Below are positions 1 through 8,763 of a DNA stretch of 64,000 nt, piece after piece. The translations under genes were made by a program, and so were the position numbers. Positions within the stretch are counted from its first letter, which is position 1. Each line of letters opens with the position of its first letter. The notes under the pieces are model-generated. The model was not told the DNA's origin. It saw only the letters and a list, made by a program, of their open reading frames with translations, and made no database searches. Source of the DNA: Chitinophagaceae bacterium (GTDB lineage Bacteria > Bacteroidota > Bacteroidia > Chitinophagales > UBA10324); the NCBI GenBank assembly GCA_016704325.1, contig JADJAG010000004.1, positions 764,477-828,476 on the forward strand. Reading direction: 5' to 3'.

Positions 1-62
1 AGCTTAGAATGCGACACAATCAAGCCAACATTATTGAACGCTTACAGCAAAGCAACAAAATT

Positions 63-239
63 ATGACAGCAAAAAAGAGAGATGTCGGAAATGGCATTGG
101 TATTGGTGCAGCACTTGGAGTTGCATTTGGAGTAGCTTACGGTTATAAATCAGGGAACTTTTCCCAGAGCATTGCTTTAGGACTTGCGATTGGTGTTGCA
201 GTCGGTGCAATTTTTGACTTTGGAATTAAAAAAAGGTAA
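63..239 (+). CDS. Small glycine-rich membrane protein
   Basis: Predicted 58-residue protein with a basic N-terminus (MTAKKRD) and two glycine/alanine-rich hydrophobic stretches (about residues 9-26 and 34-52) that resemble a glycine-zipper hairpin in a membrane. An in-frame ATG at position 9 would add 18 polar residues; I prefer 63 because it puts the basic residues right before the first hydrophobic stretch. It ends 15 bp before the first attC-like element, as expected for the gene of a cassette. I do not recognise a named family. Confidence 0.5.
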   Translation: MTAKKRDVGNGIGIGAALGVAFGVAYGYKSGNFSQSIALGLAIGVAVGAIFDFGIKKR

Positions 240-253
240 TAGCAAAGTTAAAC

Positions 254-394
254 AACAACGAACCGCTAACAGCCGTTTTGCAAAAACGGGAGTTTCATGC
301 TTCTATGACAGTGAAGTACTAAATCCAAGTTCTGTGCTTATAATGAAGTTTAGTGTTGAAAAACAATGCCTTTGCAAAGTGGCAAACCGTTAGC
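254..394. repeat. attC-like palindromic element 1
   Basis: A 130-bp imperfect palindrome (265-394) bounded by GCTAAC on the left and GTTAGC on the right, with a second paired block (TTTGCAAA at 278-285 and again at 371-378). Its left edge (254-273) is identical over 20 bases to 2263-2282 in element 2. The centre (about 328-365) also matches element 2 at roughly three bases in four. The AAC...GTT ends, nested arms and position just after a stop codon recall integron attC sites, but the right box is GTTAGC rather than the consensus GTTRRRY. Confidence 0.6.
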
Positions 395-487
395 CGTAAG
401 CTTAAATGTCGATGGCTTCCTTAACAACAAACATAAGAAGAGACAGACAAAAAAACTTATCATTAATAATTTTGGAACAGAGTTACA

Positions 488-1444
488 ATGAAGCAAACAA
501 CAACATTAGGACACAGTACGCTACAAGTGAATAGAATTGGACTTGGTTGTATGGGTATGTCAGAGTTTTATGGTTCTTTTAACGAAGAAGAATCCATTAA
601 TACATTGCTTAAAGCCATTGACTTAGGCGTAAATTTTTTTGACACAGCCGACATGTATGGTTGGGGAGCGAATGAACGGCTATTAGGGAAAGCATTTAAA
701 GGGCGTTGGGATAAGCTAATTTTAGCGACCAAGTTTGCTGTGATGCGAGGATCCAATGGTGAATTTCTTGGACTTAACGGTAAACCGGAATACATAAGAC
801 AAGCTTGCGAACAAAGTCTACAAAATTTGGGGGTTGATGTAATTGATTTGTATTACATGCATCGGCAAGATCCGAAAGTACAAATTGAAGAGATTGTTGG
901 CGCAATGAGTGAGTTGGTAAAACAAGGAAAGGTAAAACACTTAGGTATTTGTGAGGCGAACGCAGAAATGATAAGAAGGGCACATGCTGTTCACCCGCTT
1001 ACAGCCGTCCAAAACGAATATTCTTTGTGGAGCCGCGAACCTGAGCAAGAGATTTTAGATTTGTGTCAAGAACTCGGAATCACCTTTGTCGCATATAGTC
1101 CTCTTGGTCGAGGCTTCTTAACAGGAGCAATCAAAAGTAGGGCAGATTTGGAAATAAGTGATTGGCGACTTACACTTCCTCGCTTTACAGACGAAGCGAT
1201 AAAGGAAAATCTGAAATTTGTAGAGGTTGTGGAGCAAATTGCACAAGACAAAAAAGTTTCCAAAGCACAAATTGCATTAGCGTGGATACTATCTCAAAAC
1301 GATGAAATCGTGGCTATTCCTGGCACTAGAAAAATTCATCGTCTCGAAGAGAATTTAGGAGCATTTAAAGTGGAATTAACAAATACTGATTTGGTTACAA
1401 TTCAAAATTCGATGCCATCACAAACAATTGGAAGTCGTTATTAA
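488..1444 (+). CDS. Aldo/keto reductase
   Basis: Cytosolic NADPH-dependent oxidoreductase of the aldo/keto reductase superfamily, 318 residues, the usual length. The catalytic tetrad is visible: Asp52 and Tyr57 in FFDTADMYG, Lys82 in LATKF and His125 in YYMHRQD. The N-terminal GLGCMGMS block is typical of the YakC/AKR13-like branch. The substrate cannot be read from sequence; members reduce aldehydes and ketones. It is followed after 59 bp by an SDR on the same strand, so both are probably co-transcribed as one block between palindromic elements 1 and 2. Codon use is AT-rich compared with genes after 11 kb, which fits acquired DNA. Confidence 0.93.
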   Translation: MKQTTTLGHSTLQVNRIGLGCMGMSEFYGSFNEEESINTLLKAIDLGVNFFDTADMYGWGANERLLGKAFKGRWDKLILATKFAVMRGSNGEFLGLNGKPEYIRQACEQSLQNLGVDVIDLYYMHRQDPKVQIEEIVGAMSELVKQGKVKHLGICEANAEMIRRAHAVHPLTAVQNEYSLWSREPEQEILDLCQELGITFVAYSPLGRGFLTGAIKSRADLEISDWRLTLPRFTDEAIKENLKFVEVVEQIAQDKKVSKAQIALAWILSQNDEIVAIPGTRKIHRLEENLGAFKVELTNTDLVTIQNSMPSQTIGSRY

Positions 1445-1503
1445 ACAATCAGTCAAAAGGTAAGAACTATAACAGATACAAATCCAATTAAGCAATAACA
1501 ATT

Positions 1504-2226
1504 ATGAAATTATCAAACAACAAAATTTTAATTACGGGCGGTGCAAGCGGCATCGGTTTAGGACTTACCGAGAGATTTATCCAAGAGAACAATACTGTGA
1601 TAATCTGTGGCAGACGAGAAACTACATTAAGAGAAGTAAAAGACAGATTTTCCTCTGTAATTACTAAAGTGTGCGACTTATCTTTAGAAGCAGACCGAAT
1701 TGAACTTTATAATTGGGTTTCAGAAAATCATCCTGAGTTGAATGTGCTTGTAAATAACGCAGGTATTCAAAATTGGATGAATATTTCCGATAGCGAGTTT
1801 TATCAAAAAGCGGCAATTGAGATTAACACAAATGTCACAGCACAGATTCACTTGACAGCTCTATTTATTAATTTGAAATCGTTGAATACCATTATCAATA
1901 TAACATCGGGTTTAGCGTTTGTTCAACTTTCAAAAGTTCCTATTTACTGTGCTACAAAAGCATTTTTCCATTCCTTTACTCTTTCTTTACGACATATGTT
2001 AAAGTCAAAGAATATCGAAGTAATCGAAATGATTCCACCTGCTTTAAATACAGACCTTGGCGGTAAAGGATTGCACGATGGACAACCTCCTGTATCAGAT
2101 TTCGTAAACGCAGTTTTCCAACAAATGAAAGAAGGCAAAACAGAATTAACCTTTGGATTTAGTGAAATGATGGCAAAAGCAACACCAGATATTATCAGTG
2201 CGACTTTCAATAAAATGAACCCATAA
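1504..2226 (+). CDS. Short-chain dehydrogenase/reductase (DltE-like)
   Basis: Classical SDR, 240 residues, with a Rossmann nucleotide-binding loop TGGASGIG (residues 11-18), the structural NNAG motif (84-87) and a catalytic Asn108-Ser135-Tyr148-Lys152 set (YCATK). The general layout, with a short C-terminal part and IPPALNTDL after the active site, resembles the DltE-type oxidoreductases. It should interconvert an alcohol and a carbonyl with NAD(P)H; the substrate is unknown. It shares a block with the upstream aldo/keto reductase and ends 47 bp before palindromic element 2. Confidence 0.92.
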   Translation: MKLSNNKILITGGASGIGLGLTERFIQENNTVIICGRRETTLREVKDRFSSVITKVCDLSLEADRIELYNWVSENHPELNVLVNNAGIQNWMNISDSEFYQKAAIEINTNVTAQIHLTALFINLKSLNTIINITSGLAFVQLSKVPIYCATKAFFHSFTLSLRHMLKSKNIEVIEMIPPALNTDLGGKGLHDGQPPVSDFVNAVFQQMKEGKTELTFGFSEMMAKATPDIISATFNKMNP

Positions 2227-2262
2227 TTATAGCTTGACAGATGAACAAGTATGGACGAATAG

Positions 2263-2403
2263 AACAACGAACCGCTAACAGCACCTACAAGAGATTGGCG
2301 GTTCAGTGGTTAAATGAAGTTTTGTGCTTCGTATCAAGTTCAATGCTGACAAACAGTTTTTTGCTTCGAAATCGCCAACTTCTTGTAGCTGCAATCCGTT
2401 AGC
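2263..2403. repeat. attC-like palindromic element 2
   Basis: Same architecture as element 1: GCTAAC at 2274-2279, GTTAGC at 2398-2403, again exactly 130 bp apart. The arms pair well: CTACAAGA and TTGGCG on the left (about 2284-2303) have their complements on the right (about 2371-2389). The central part shares TTCAGTGGT with element 3. It sits between the SDR stop and the next reading frame. Confidence 0.62.
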
Positions 2404-2439
2404 AAAAATTATAAAAAAATGAAATTCCCGTTAATTATA

Positions 2440-3234
2440 ATGAAGAGGTATTCCTTACTAATAATTTGTTTTTTTATGATGTTGAGCTGTGAAAAACAAA
2501 ATTTTAAAATCATTGGAGAAACAGAAGAGTTTACCATTAAATCCTTAATTATAAATGATGATTATCCAATTTTTGTTTATTTCCCAACGAATTATGATCC
2601 TAATGTGCCAAATCAATTAATAATTGGGCTTGATGGAGAATTTAGATTTGATGAAATAGCTAGCATAATTTCCGAAAAATCGCAAAATAGGACTCTGCCG
2701 CCTTCTATATTTATTGCCATTGGTAATTCTGAAGAACGAAGTAGAGATTATACACCTACTGTTTATGAATATGGTGAGGGTGGCGCGGAAAATTTTTATT
2801 CTTTCATAAAAGACGAACTCATTCCCGAACTTGAATCAAGATATTATATTGATACGAATAACAATAAAACCTTGGTAGGGAATTCTTTTGGCGGATTATT
2901 TACACATTATGCTATGTTTCAGAATAGAAACGCAAATCCATTTAACAAATTCGTCTCTACCGGCTGTTCCTATTGGTTTGATTCAGGTGTTATTTTTGAT
3001 TATGAAGAAAATTATTCCAAACAACATACCGATTTAGAGGTAAAATATTACTCAGGAATGGGGACATTAGAAGGAGGTGTAAATCTTGCTTCCTTTGAAG
3101 AAATGACTGAAAGGTTGAAAAACAGGTCATATTCTCATTTCAATATGAAGACAGAATTAGTAAAAAAACATGGCCACTCAGGTGCAACTACGATAGGTTT
3201 TAAAAAGGGATTAGATTATGTATTTGAAAATTAG
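2440..3234 (+). CDS. Lipoprotein esterase, alpha/beta-hydrolase (EstD/COG2819-like)
   Basis: Predicted 264-residue lipoprotein: MKRYSLLIICFFMMLSC carries a type II signal with lipidated Cys17. I start at the second ATG because it places the basic residues before the hydrophobic core; an ATG at 2419 is possible. The hydrolase domain has the nucleophile elbow GNSFGG (Ser149) and a C-terminal HGHSG that can supply the catalytic His. This matches the putative esterase family related to enterochelin/siderophore esterases; the substrate is unknown. Its stop overlaps the next gene's start by 17 bp, so the two are probably translationally coupled. The larger esterase at 3911-5545 has the same fold, so two esterases lie in adjacent blocks. 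Confidence 0.85.
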   Translation: MKRYSLLIICFFMMLSCEKQNFKIIGETEEFTIKSLIINDDYPIFVYFPTNYDPNVPNQLIIGLDGEFRFDEIASIISEKSQNRTLPPSIFIAIGNSEERSRDYTPTVYEYGEGGAENFYSFIKDELIPELESRYYIDTNNNKTLVGNSFGGLFTHYAMFQNRNANPFNKFVSTGCSYWFDSGVIFDYEENYSKQHTDLEVKYYSGMGTLEGGVNLASFEEMTERLKNRSYSHFNMKTELVKKHGHSGATTIGFKKGLDYVFEN

Positions 3235-3811
3235 AATTACAATAGTAATATTGCTATTGCTTTTGCTATTTAATGTTAAAGCTCAACAGGTATTACGCAA
3301 TAATAAAACAATTGAAACAGGTCTAATCGTTGCAGGTAGCGAAACGCTATTTTATGGTGTATATGGAAAATACGTCATAGCGTTAACACAAAAAAAGCAT
3401 TTTTTTTATCTTGCACCTTCTCTAGTAACTTACTTCGACTTCAAAGGAGAATCTACATCTGAGGCCTATTTGAGAAATGATGTAGATATGAGAATAGTGC
3501 CTACAACTAACCCTGGCTTGTCTTTAAATTTCGGGAAATTTCAGTTTAATGTTGAGGCACCTGTCGGGATAAGTATTGCAATAACCAAAGGAACCTTAGT
3601 GAATGATAAAATAGGCTTTGAACAGGCCTATTCAAATACAGAAGTATTTTTCAATTATGGAGTGCTGTTTGCTCCAAAATTTCGATTTAATAATAAAAAT
3701 CAGATTGGTTTATATGCTTTCCTACCCTTGTTTCAAGATAAAGCCCAATCGGGCTACCAGTTTGGAATAGGATGGACAATAACTTTTGCTAACAAAGGCT
3801 ATATGCAATAA
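3218..3811 (+). CDS. Secreted beta-barrel-like protein
   Basis: 197 residues with a clear signal peptide (hydrophobic run at 8-18, likely cleaved after VKAQ) followed by alternating aromatic and polar strands, for example FFYLAPSLVTYFDF, ending in GYQFGIGWTITFA. This looks like a small outer-membrane beta-barrel. I cannot name the family. The start overlaps the upstream esterase gene by 17 bp. The last codons and stop lie inside the left arm of palindromic element 3, so that element has either captured or supplied the gene's end. Confidence 0.65.
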   Translation: MYLKIRITIVILLLLLLFNVKAQQVLRNNKTIETGLIVAGSETLFYGVYGKYVIALTQKKHFFYLAPSLVTYFDFKGESTSEAYLRNDVDMRIVPTTNPGLSLNFGKFQFNVEAPVGISIAITKGTLVNDKIGFEQAYSNTEVFFNYGVLFAPKFRFNNKNQIGLYAFLPLFQDKAQSGYQFGIGWTITFANKGYMQ

Positions 3812-3900
3812 GGGTTTCAGTGGTAATTCAAGCATTCTGCCGCTCAAACTTCGGTGTAGGTGGACAGAAAAGTAGCCCGCAATCACTTACTGCATATAGC
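3798..3900. repeat. attC-like palindromic element 3
   Basis: A 103-bp element whose ends are inverted repeats: GCTATATGCAATAAG at 3798-3812 pairs with CTTACTGCATATAGC at 3886-3900 with one mismatch. The outer boxes differ from elements 1 and 2, but the inner TTCAGTGGT and a later GGACAG...AAAAG-like stretch match element 2, so all three look related. The next gene starts about 10 bp after it. Confidence 0.55.
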
Positions 3901-3910
3901 CTCAATCGTA

Positions 3911-5545
3911 ATGCCCAATGCTATGATGGAAAGCGTATTATTAATAACCCTTATGCTGGGAATCAATAATTATATTTTTTCACAAGCACAAATTACCGGA
4001 AAAGTAATAGACGCAAAGAATGCCAGCCCTTTAGCTTATGTCAATATTGGCATAAAAGAAAGTAGCATAGGTACGGTATCAAAAGAAGACGGTTCTTTTA
4101 CCATTGTAATTCCTTTCGAGTATCAAACTGATAGCTTAACCTTCTCAATGGTGGGTTATCATGAATCAAACCTGTCAATTAGGGATTTGGTAGAAGCAGG
4201 AAATGTAATTGTACGATTGGAAGTAAAAACCACTCAACTGGAAGAGGTATTAATTGCAGGGGAAAAATTAGTCGCGAAAAGGTACGGCATAAAAAGTAGG
4301 GGTGCAATTCATTTTACAGACGGAATATTTAAAAAGGATGACAGTTTTGAGATTGGACAGGTAATTCATCTTGGAATTTATCCTGCAAAAGTAACCTCAG
4401 TAAATTTTCACATTAATTCATCAAGGCCTGACAGTGCAATTTTCAGGATTAATTTTTATAGATATGACGAGGAGGAAAATACACCGAAAGAAAGAATAAT
4501 TGATAAAGGTATTCTGCAACGCCACCCTGTTAATGAAGGATGGTTAAAGTTAAATTTATCTGATTCTAATATTATTATTACAGGTAGTGTACTGGTGTCA
4601 ATAGAATTTATTCCTGAAACCAGGAAGGACGTTGATCAGATATTTTATGAAGTCAAAATTGGAGGTTCATCAAAAAGCTTCTTTAGAGAGACCAGTTTAG
4701 GGCAATGGACGCGGCCTCCTCACCATTACTGTATTTATGTGATAGCAATAACTGATAAGAATGCCCCTGATGAGGATGGTGATGAAGAAACAGTGCCAAC
4801 GCATACTTTAACATCAGATTTTTCAAGTGAACCATATAGTTTATTTGTGAATCTGCCCCGGGATTACTCTAAAGACAATGAGAAAATATACCCCGTTATC
4901 TATCTTCTTGATGGCAATGTCTATTTCGACCCTGTAGTCAATTCTGTGGTCAGCTATACTAAGAAGAAGAAAATTTCAGTTAACCCGATAGTTGTTGGTA
5001 TTGGCTATGAGAATGCTTATGTCATGGACTCTTTGCGAAACCGTGATTACACCTTTCCGAAAGCATTACCTTCAGATAGTTTTAAACTGAGTGGACAGGG
5101 AGATAGATTTTATGATTTTGTTAAGAAAGGAATTGTGTCATACATTGATTCAGCATATAGAACCGATAAAACTAATCGGACTATTATGGGGCATTCTTTA
5201 GGCGGGTATTTTGTGTTGTATGCATTAACCCGTAACATGGAGGGTGTTTCAGTGTTTAATAATTTCATTGCGGCAAGCCCTTCAATTTATTACCATGACC
5301 ATTATTTAATTAAGGAACTTGGCGATTCTTCGACACATAACAGGAATTTAGAAGGCATCAATATGTACATGACAATGGGAGCGCTTGAAGTTTTAGAGAG
5401 TCAATGGAGCGATTTCGAACAAATGTCTATGATATTAACTAATAGGAAGCTCAGAATTCATACAGAAATTTATAAGAATATGGATCATATGGGAACAGCT
5501 ATACCGACATTTGAAAACGGAATTCAATTATTCATGAATAATTAG
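3911..5545 (+). CDS. Esterase with N-terminal carboxypeptidase-regulatory-like domain
   Basis: About 544 residues. A signal peptide (LLITLMLGINNYIFSQA) is followed by a CarboxypepD_reg-like beta-sandwich beginning QITGKVIDAKNASPLAYV (about 30-105), a beta-rich middle part, and an esterase-D-type alpha/beta-hydrolase domain (about 290-544) with nucleophile elbow GHSLGG (Ser429) and a late His in MDHMGT. The N-terminal module is the one found on TonB receptors and surface enzymes of Bacteroidota. I start at 3911; ATGs at 3923 and 3926 are equally possible, and the longer frame back to 3860 would run into the palindromic element. It probably acts in the periplasm or at the cell surface. Confidence 0.82.
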   Translation: MPNAMMESVLLITLMLGINNYIFSQAQITGKVIDAKNASPLAYVNIGIKESSIGTVSKEDGSFTIVIPFEYQTDSLTFSMVGYHESNLSIRDLVEAGNVIVRLEVKTTQLEEVLIAGEKLVAKRYGIKSRGAIHFTDGIFKKDDSFEIGQVIHLGIYPAKVTSVNFHINSSRPDSAIFRINFYRYDEEENTPKERIIDKGILQRHPVNEGWLKLNLSDSNIIITGSVLVSIEFIPETRKDVDQIFYEVKIGGSSKSFFRETSLGQWTRPPHHYCIYVIAITDKNAPDEDGDEETVPTHTLTSDFSSEPYSLFVNLPRDYSKDNEKIYPVIYLLDGNVYFDPVVNSVVSYTKKKKISVNPIVVGIGYENAYVMDSLRNRDYTFPKALPSDSFKLSGQGDRFYDFVKKGIVSYIDSAYRTDKTNRTIMGHSLGGYFVLYALTRNMEGVSVFNNFIAASPSIYYHDHYLIKELGDSSTHNRNLEGINMYMTMGALEVLESQWSDFEQMSMILTNRKLRIHTEIYKNMDHMGTAIPTFENGIQLFMNN

Positions 5546-5684
5546 GATATTACCATGAAGTAGTGACAGACAAAAGCTAACTTTTGAAGCTGACGTATAT
5601 TTACTGATGGTTATAGAAAGGAGAGCGGCAATTGGTTGTCTATTTTGACACTTTTGACAATTGTTAAAAAGTAATTTGCAGATA

Positions 5685-6035
5685 ATGGTAACCATTGATA
5701 TTTTAAGGAGAATCGCACTTTCGTTTCCTGAATCAACTGAGGAAGCACACTTTGAAAAGACTTCATTCAGAGTAAGGAAGAAAATCTTCGCGACCTACGA
5801 CGACATAAAGAAAAGAGCGTGCATCAAGTTATCGGAGATTGACCAGGATGTTTTTTCTTCTGCTGACAAATCAATCATTTTTCCGGTTGATAATAAGTGG
5901 GGTAAACAGGGATGGACGCTTATTGAAATGAGTAAAGTTCATAAGGACTTATTTATTGATGCTTTGACAACAGCGTATTGTGAAGTGGCACCAAAGGAAC
6001 TAGCAGAACGGATTAGAACCAATTACGGGAATTAA
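5685..6035 (+). CDS. YjbR/MmcQ-family protein
   Basis: 116 residues from the ATG at 5685 (MVTIDILRRIALSFPE). The conserved opening, acidic EEAHFEKTSFRV and the later WTLIEMSKV match the MmcQ/YjbR family, which has a CyaY-like double-wing DNA-binding fold; the cellular role is not established. It stands alone after the large esterase and is the last gene of the low-GC accessory block. Confidence 0.85.
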   Translation: MVTIDILRRIALSFPESTEEAHFEKTSFRVRKKIFATYDDIKKRACIKLSEIDQDVFSSADKSIIFPVDNKWGKQGWTLIEMSKVHKDLFIDALTTAYCEVAPKELAERIRTNYGN

Positions 6036-6464
6036 AGAATAGCGCGTCGCTAAAAATTTTACTGTAATTGCTTACTGCATACCCGAGTAGCTATTTTATG
6101 ATATGCTGGACGATCCACGGGTAGCCGCACCACATTGCGATATACTTGATGGGATTGGAGGATTGTTCAGTTGTACTTCTTGCAAATAGTGATGGATAAT
6201 TACATTACGTGATAAATTAGATACTGCTTTAAATCGCTTGTCAGACTAAGTTTTCTATAAAGAATGAAGGTTAAGAGCTTTCGCAGAAATTTTGAACACG
6301 CATTTAAACACCGATTTTCGGTTAGTGTACAGGAAGTGAGTGTGAAAATGGAGATCATTTTGTTAATTTTAGTAGAGGATTACATTTCATTTTTTTAAGC
6401 GTCCACCAGATAAGCTCCCAATTTGTTAGCAACAGTCAAAATAATTGACATAGACCTATAAACA
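6036..6464. other. Intergenic, no gene seen
   Basis: 429 bp without a convincing gene. A phrase near 6070-6086 (TTACTGCATA) echoes the right end of palindromic element 3, but I find no matching left arm, so it may be a remnant or chance. The longest + frame (from 6265) is only 44 codons and looks random. Confidence 0.4.
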
Positions 6465-8252
6465 ATGAGAATGCGAAGAGATTCAACCATTATCAGCGGT
6501 AATTATTTTCTTATTGTTTTGTTTTCAGTGTTCTTCTGTAGTAAAGGGTATGAATTAAAAGCTCAGTTAAGTTATAAAGTGCTGTTCCTTGGAAACAGTT
6601 ATACCGGCGTTAATAATTTGCCACAGCTAATACATGATGTTGCCTTGTCAGCCGGAGATACATTAGTTTTTGACAGCAATACTCCGGGAGGCTATACATT
6701 AGTAAATCATAGTCTTGATGCTAATAGTAAAAATAAAATAATGAATGGCGGTTGGGATTATGTAGTGATTCAGGGGCAAAGCCAGGAGCCTATTATTAAT
6801 CTCAATCAATTTAACGGAGGTGCTTCGGCTTTGTATGAACTCATTAAACAATATAATTCATGTGCCGTCACAATGCCCTATATGACCTGGGGAAGAAAAA
6901 ACGGTGATGCATCAAATTGCCCTTATTTTCCTGTAATGTGCACGTATCAGGGCATGGACACTACGCTGCGGGACCGCTATTTAGACCTTACCGCTTCTCT
7001 TAATGGAGAAGTGTCTCCTGTTTCAGTTGTGTGGAGCTACCTGCGGAAAAATTATCCAGGCATAGAATTATATCAAACAGACGAAAGTCATCCTTCCGCA
7101 GCGGGTTCCTATGCTGCAGCTTGTTGTTTTTATACAAGCCTTTTCAAGAAGGATCCTTCATTGATCACTTTTGATTTTGGATTGAATGCAACCGATGCTT
7201 CTATTATTAGAAATGCTGCCAAATCACAGGTCTTTGATAGTTTGCTGGAATGGGATTTTAAAAAGCTGCCAATCGCTGATATTGCGTACCAGGTTGGTTC
7301 CGGTAGTAATGAATTAATTTTTCATGCGTCAGGACAGGGTATCAGGCAAAACTATTTTTGGAGTTTTGGAGACGGTGAAACTTCTTCCATTCAAGATCCT
7401 ACACATTCCTATCTGGCAGACGGGATGTACACGGTTTCCTTAACTACGACAAATTGTGATTTGCAAGGATTGCACAGCAGCTTTACCGATACGATTATTC
7501 AGTTTTGTAGCCATACACCAACCGTGTATACAACGCTTCCATGGCTTTGCAATCTGGATACACTTTGGACGCAAGCTGCAGATACCTATCAATGGTTTGC
7601 TTATGGAATTCCTTTACCTGAAACCAATCAATACCTGGCAGATTATGCTCAGTATAACATTTCCGGATTTTCCGTTATGTCTGCTTTAAATGGTTGTACT
7701 GAATTGTCAGCATTATTTACAGAATCTGCGGAATGGTCCGGTTATTACTTTGATGTGTTGGGCGACCCTTGTATTGGAGATACGGTAGCATTTGCCGTAT
7801 TGCATATAAACGGTTTCTTATCCGGTCTGGAAAGTATTCTATGGTTTAAAAATGATACACTTTTGCCGTTAATGACAAATGAAGACACGCTATGGATAGC
7901 TGCTTCCGGAATATATGAGTGTAAAGTTATTGACCCAAATTCTATTTGTCCTTTAGATACGACCTCTTACATTATTGATTTTAGTTGTGGAGTAGTAGGC
8001 ATTGAAGAAAAAACTCAGGAATTGTTTTGGATGATAATTCCAAACCCGGCATCGGAAACCATTACCATTAAATTTACGAAGCACCCCATTCAGGAACAGA
8101 TTCAAATTTATAGTGTAACGGGCAGTATGGTAAAAGCGATAAAAGCATCTGCGCAAATCATGAAACTTGATATTAGTGATCTGCCCGGTGGACTTTATTA
8201 TCTTCGATTGCGAAACAATAAACTGCCTGCATTAAAATTTGTTAAACTTTAG
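6465..8252 (+). CDS. Secreted SGNH-type hydrolase with PKD domain and T9SS sorting signal
   Basis: 595 residues. A long signal peptide (to about residue 34) precedes an SGNH-hydrolase-like domain with block I FLGNSYTG and a late block DESHPSAAG holding the Asp-His pair, similar to DUF4886-type enzymes. A PKD-like module follows (YFWSFGDGETSS, about 300-345), then two beta-rich segments, then a T9SS type A sorting domain (IIPNPASETITIKF... GGLYYLRL). This predicts export through the outer membrane by the Por secretion system and surface attachment. SGNH enzymes often remove acyl groups from carbohydrates; the substrate here is unknown. It is transcribed alone. Confidence 0.88.
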   Translation: MRMRRDSTIISGNYFLIVLFSVFFCSKGYELKAQLSYKVLFLGNSYTGVNNLPQLIHDVALSAGDTLVFDSNTPGGYTLVNHSLDANSKNKIMNGGWDYVVIQGQSQEPIINLNQFNGGASALYELIKQYNSCAVTMPYMTWGRKNGDASNCPYFPVMCTYQGMDTTLRDRYLDLTASLNGEVSPVSVVWSYLRKNYPGIELYQTDESHPSAAGSYAAACCFYTSLFKKDPSLITFDFGLNATDASIIRNAAKSQVFDSLLEWDFKKLPIADIAYQVGSGSNELIFHASGQGIRQNYFWSFGDGETSSIQDPTHSYLADGMYTVSLTTTNCDLQGLHSSFTDTIIQFCSHTPTVYTTLPWLCNLDTLWTQAADTYQWFAYGIPLPETNQYLADYAQYNISGFSVMSALNGCTELSALFTESAEWSGYYFDVLGDPCIGDTVAFAVLHINGFLSGLESILWFKNDTLLPLMTNEDTLWIAASGIYECKVIDPNSICPLDTTSYIIDFSCGVVGIEEKTQELFWMIIPNPASETITIKFTKHPIQEQIQIYSVTGSMVKAIKASAQIMKLDISDLPGGLYYLRLRNNKLPALKFVKL

Positions 8253-8763
8253 AGAATACTAAAGTTTGAAGAGCGATGCCTTCTGACGACTCAAAAAAAT
8301 AATTCCGGAATATTTGCAACCCGCTTTGCAAGTATTTATCTGTTATACGTACACAAAGCAGAAAAGAAGGGGCGCACAAAAGAAGAGGTGATTGCCATAA
8401 TTTTCTGACTAGTCGGCTATAGCAAACATATAAGATTTTGAGGCAGTAATGTGAATGAGTTTGTTGTTCTGACATTTTAAAAGTATCACACTACTAATAA
8501 TAGTTTGCATTGCAATGCGAAATGTCTAATTATCAGATAATAAAAGCATGATATGGCGAGATAAATTTTTGAACTGTTTCTTTTCATATTGCAGAATCGA
8601 TAATCGGATAGTTGGAAAAGGAAAGAGGCCATGACGAAAGTAGAAAACAACATAAAGCAAATTGATGGACGAAGTAGTTTGTACAAAGATTGTGGCATAG
8701 ATCCAGGGTGTCAAGAGGCTGCAATGCGTTGACGGAAGTTATTAGTAGTTTTAAAGTTTAGAT
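8253..8763. other. Intergenic, no gene seen
   Basis: 511 bp between the T9SS hydrolase and the metallopeptidase. Only weak minus-strand frames (60-77 codons) are open; they lack family motifs and overlap each other. No terminator hairpin with a T-run was seen. Confidence 0.4.

Noticed and set aside
184..393. Frame of 69 codons after the first gene
   Set aside because: It lies almost fully inside palindromic element 1 and overlaps the better-supported membrane protein.
6061..6120. Fourth attC-like element after the YjbR gene
   Set aside because: Only a TTACTGCATA word matches; no paired arm or central similarity could be found.
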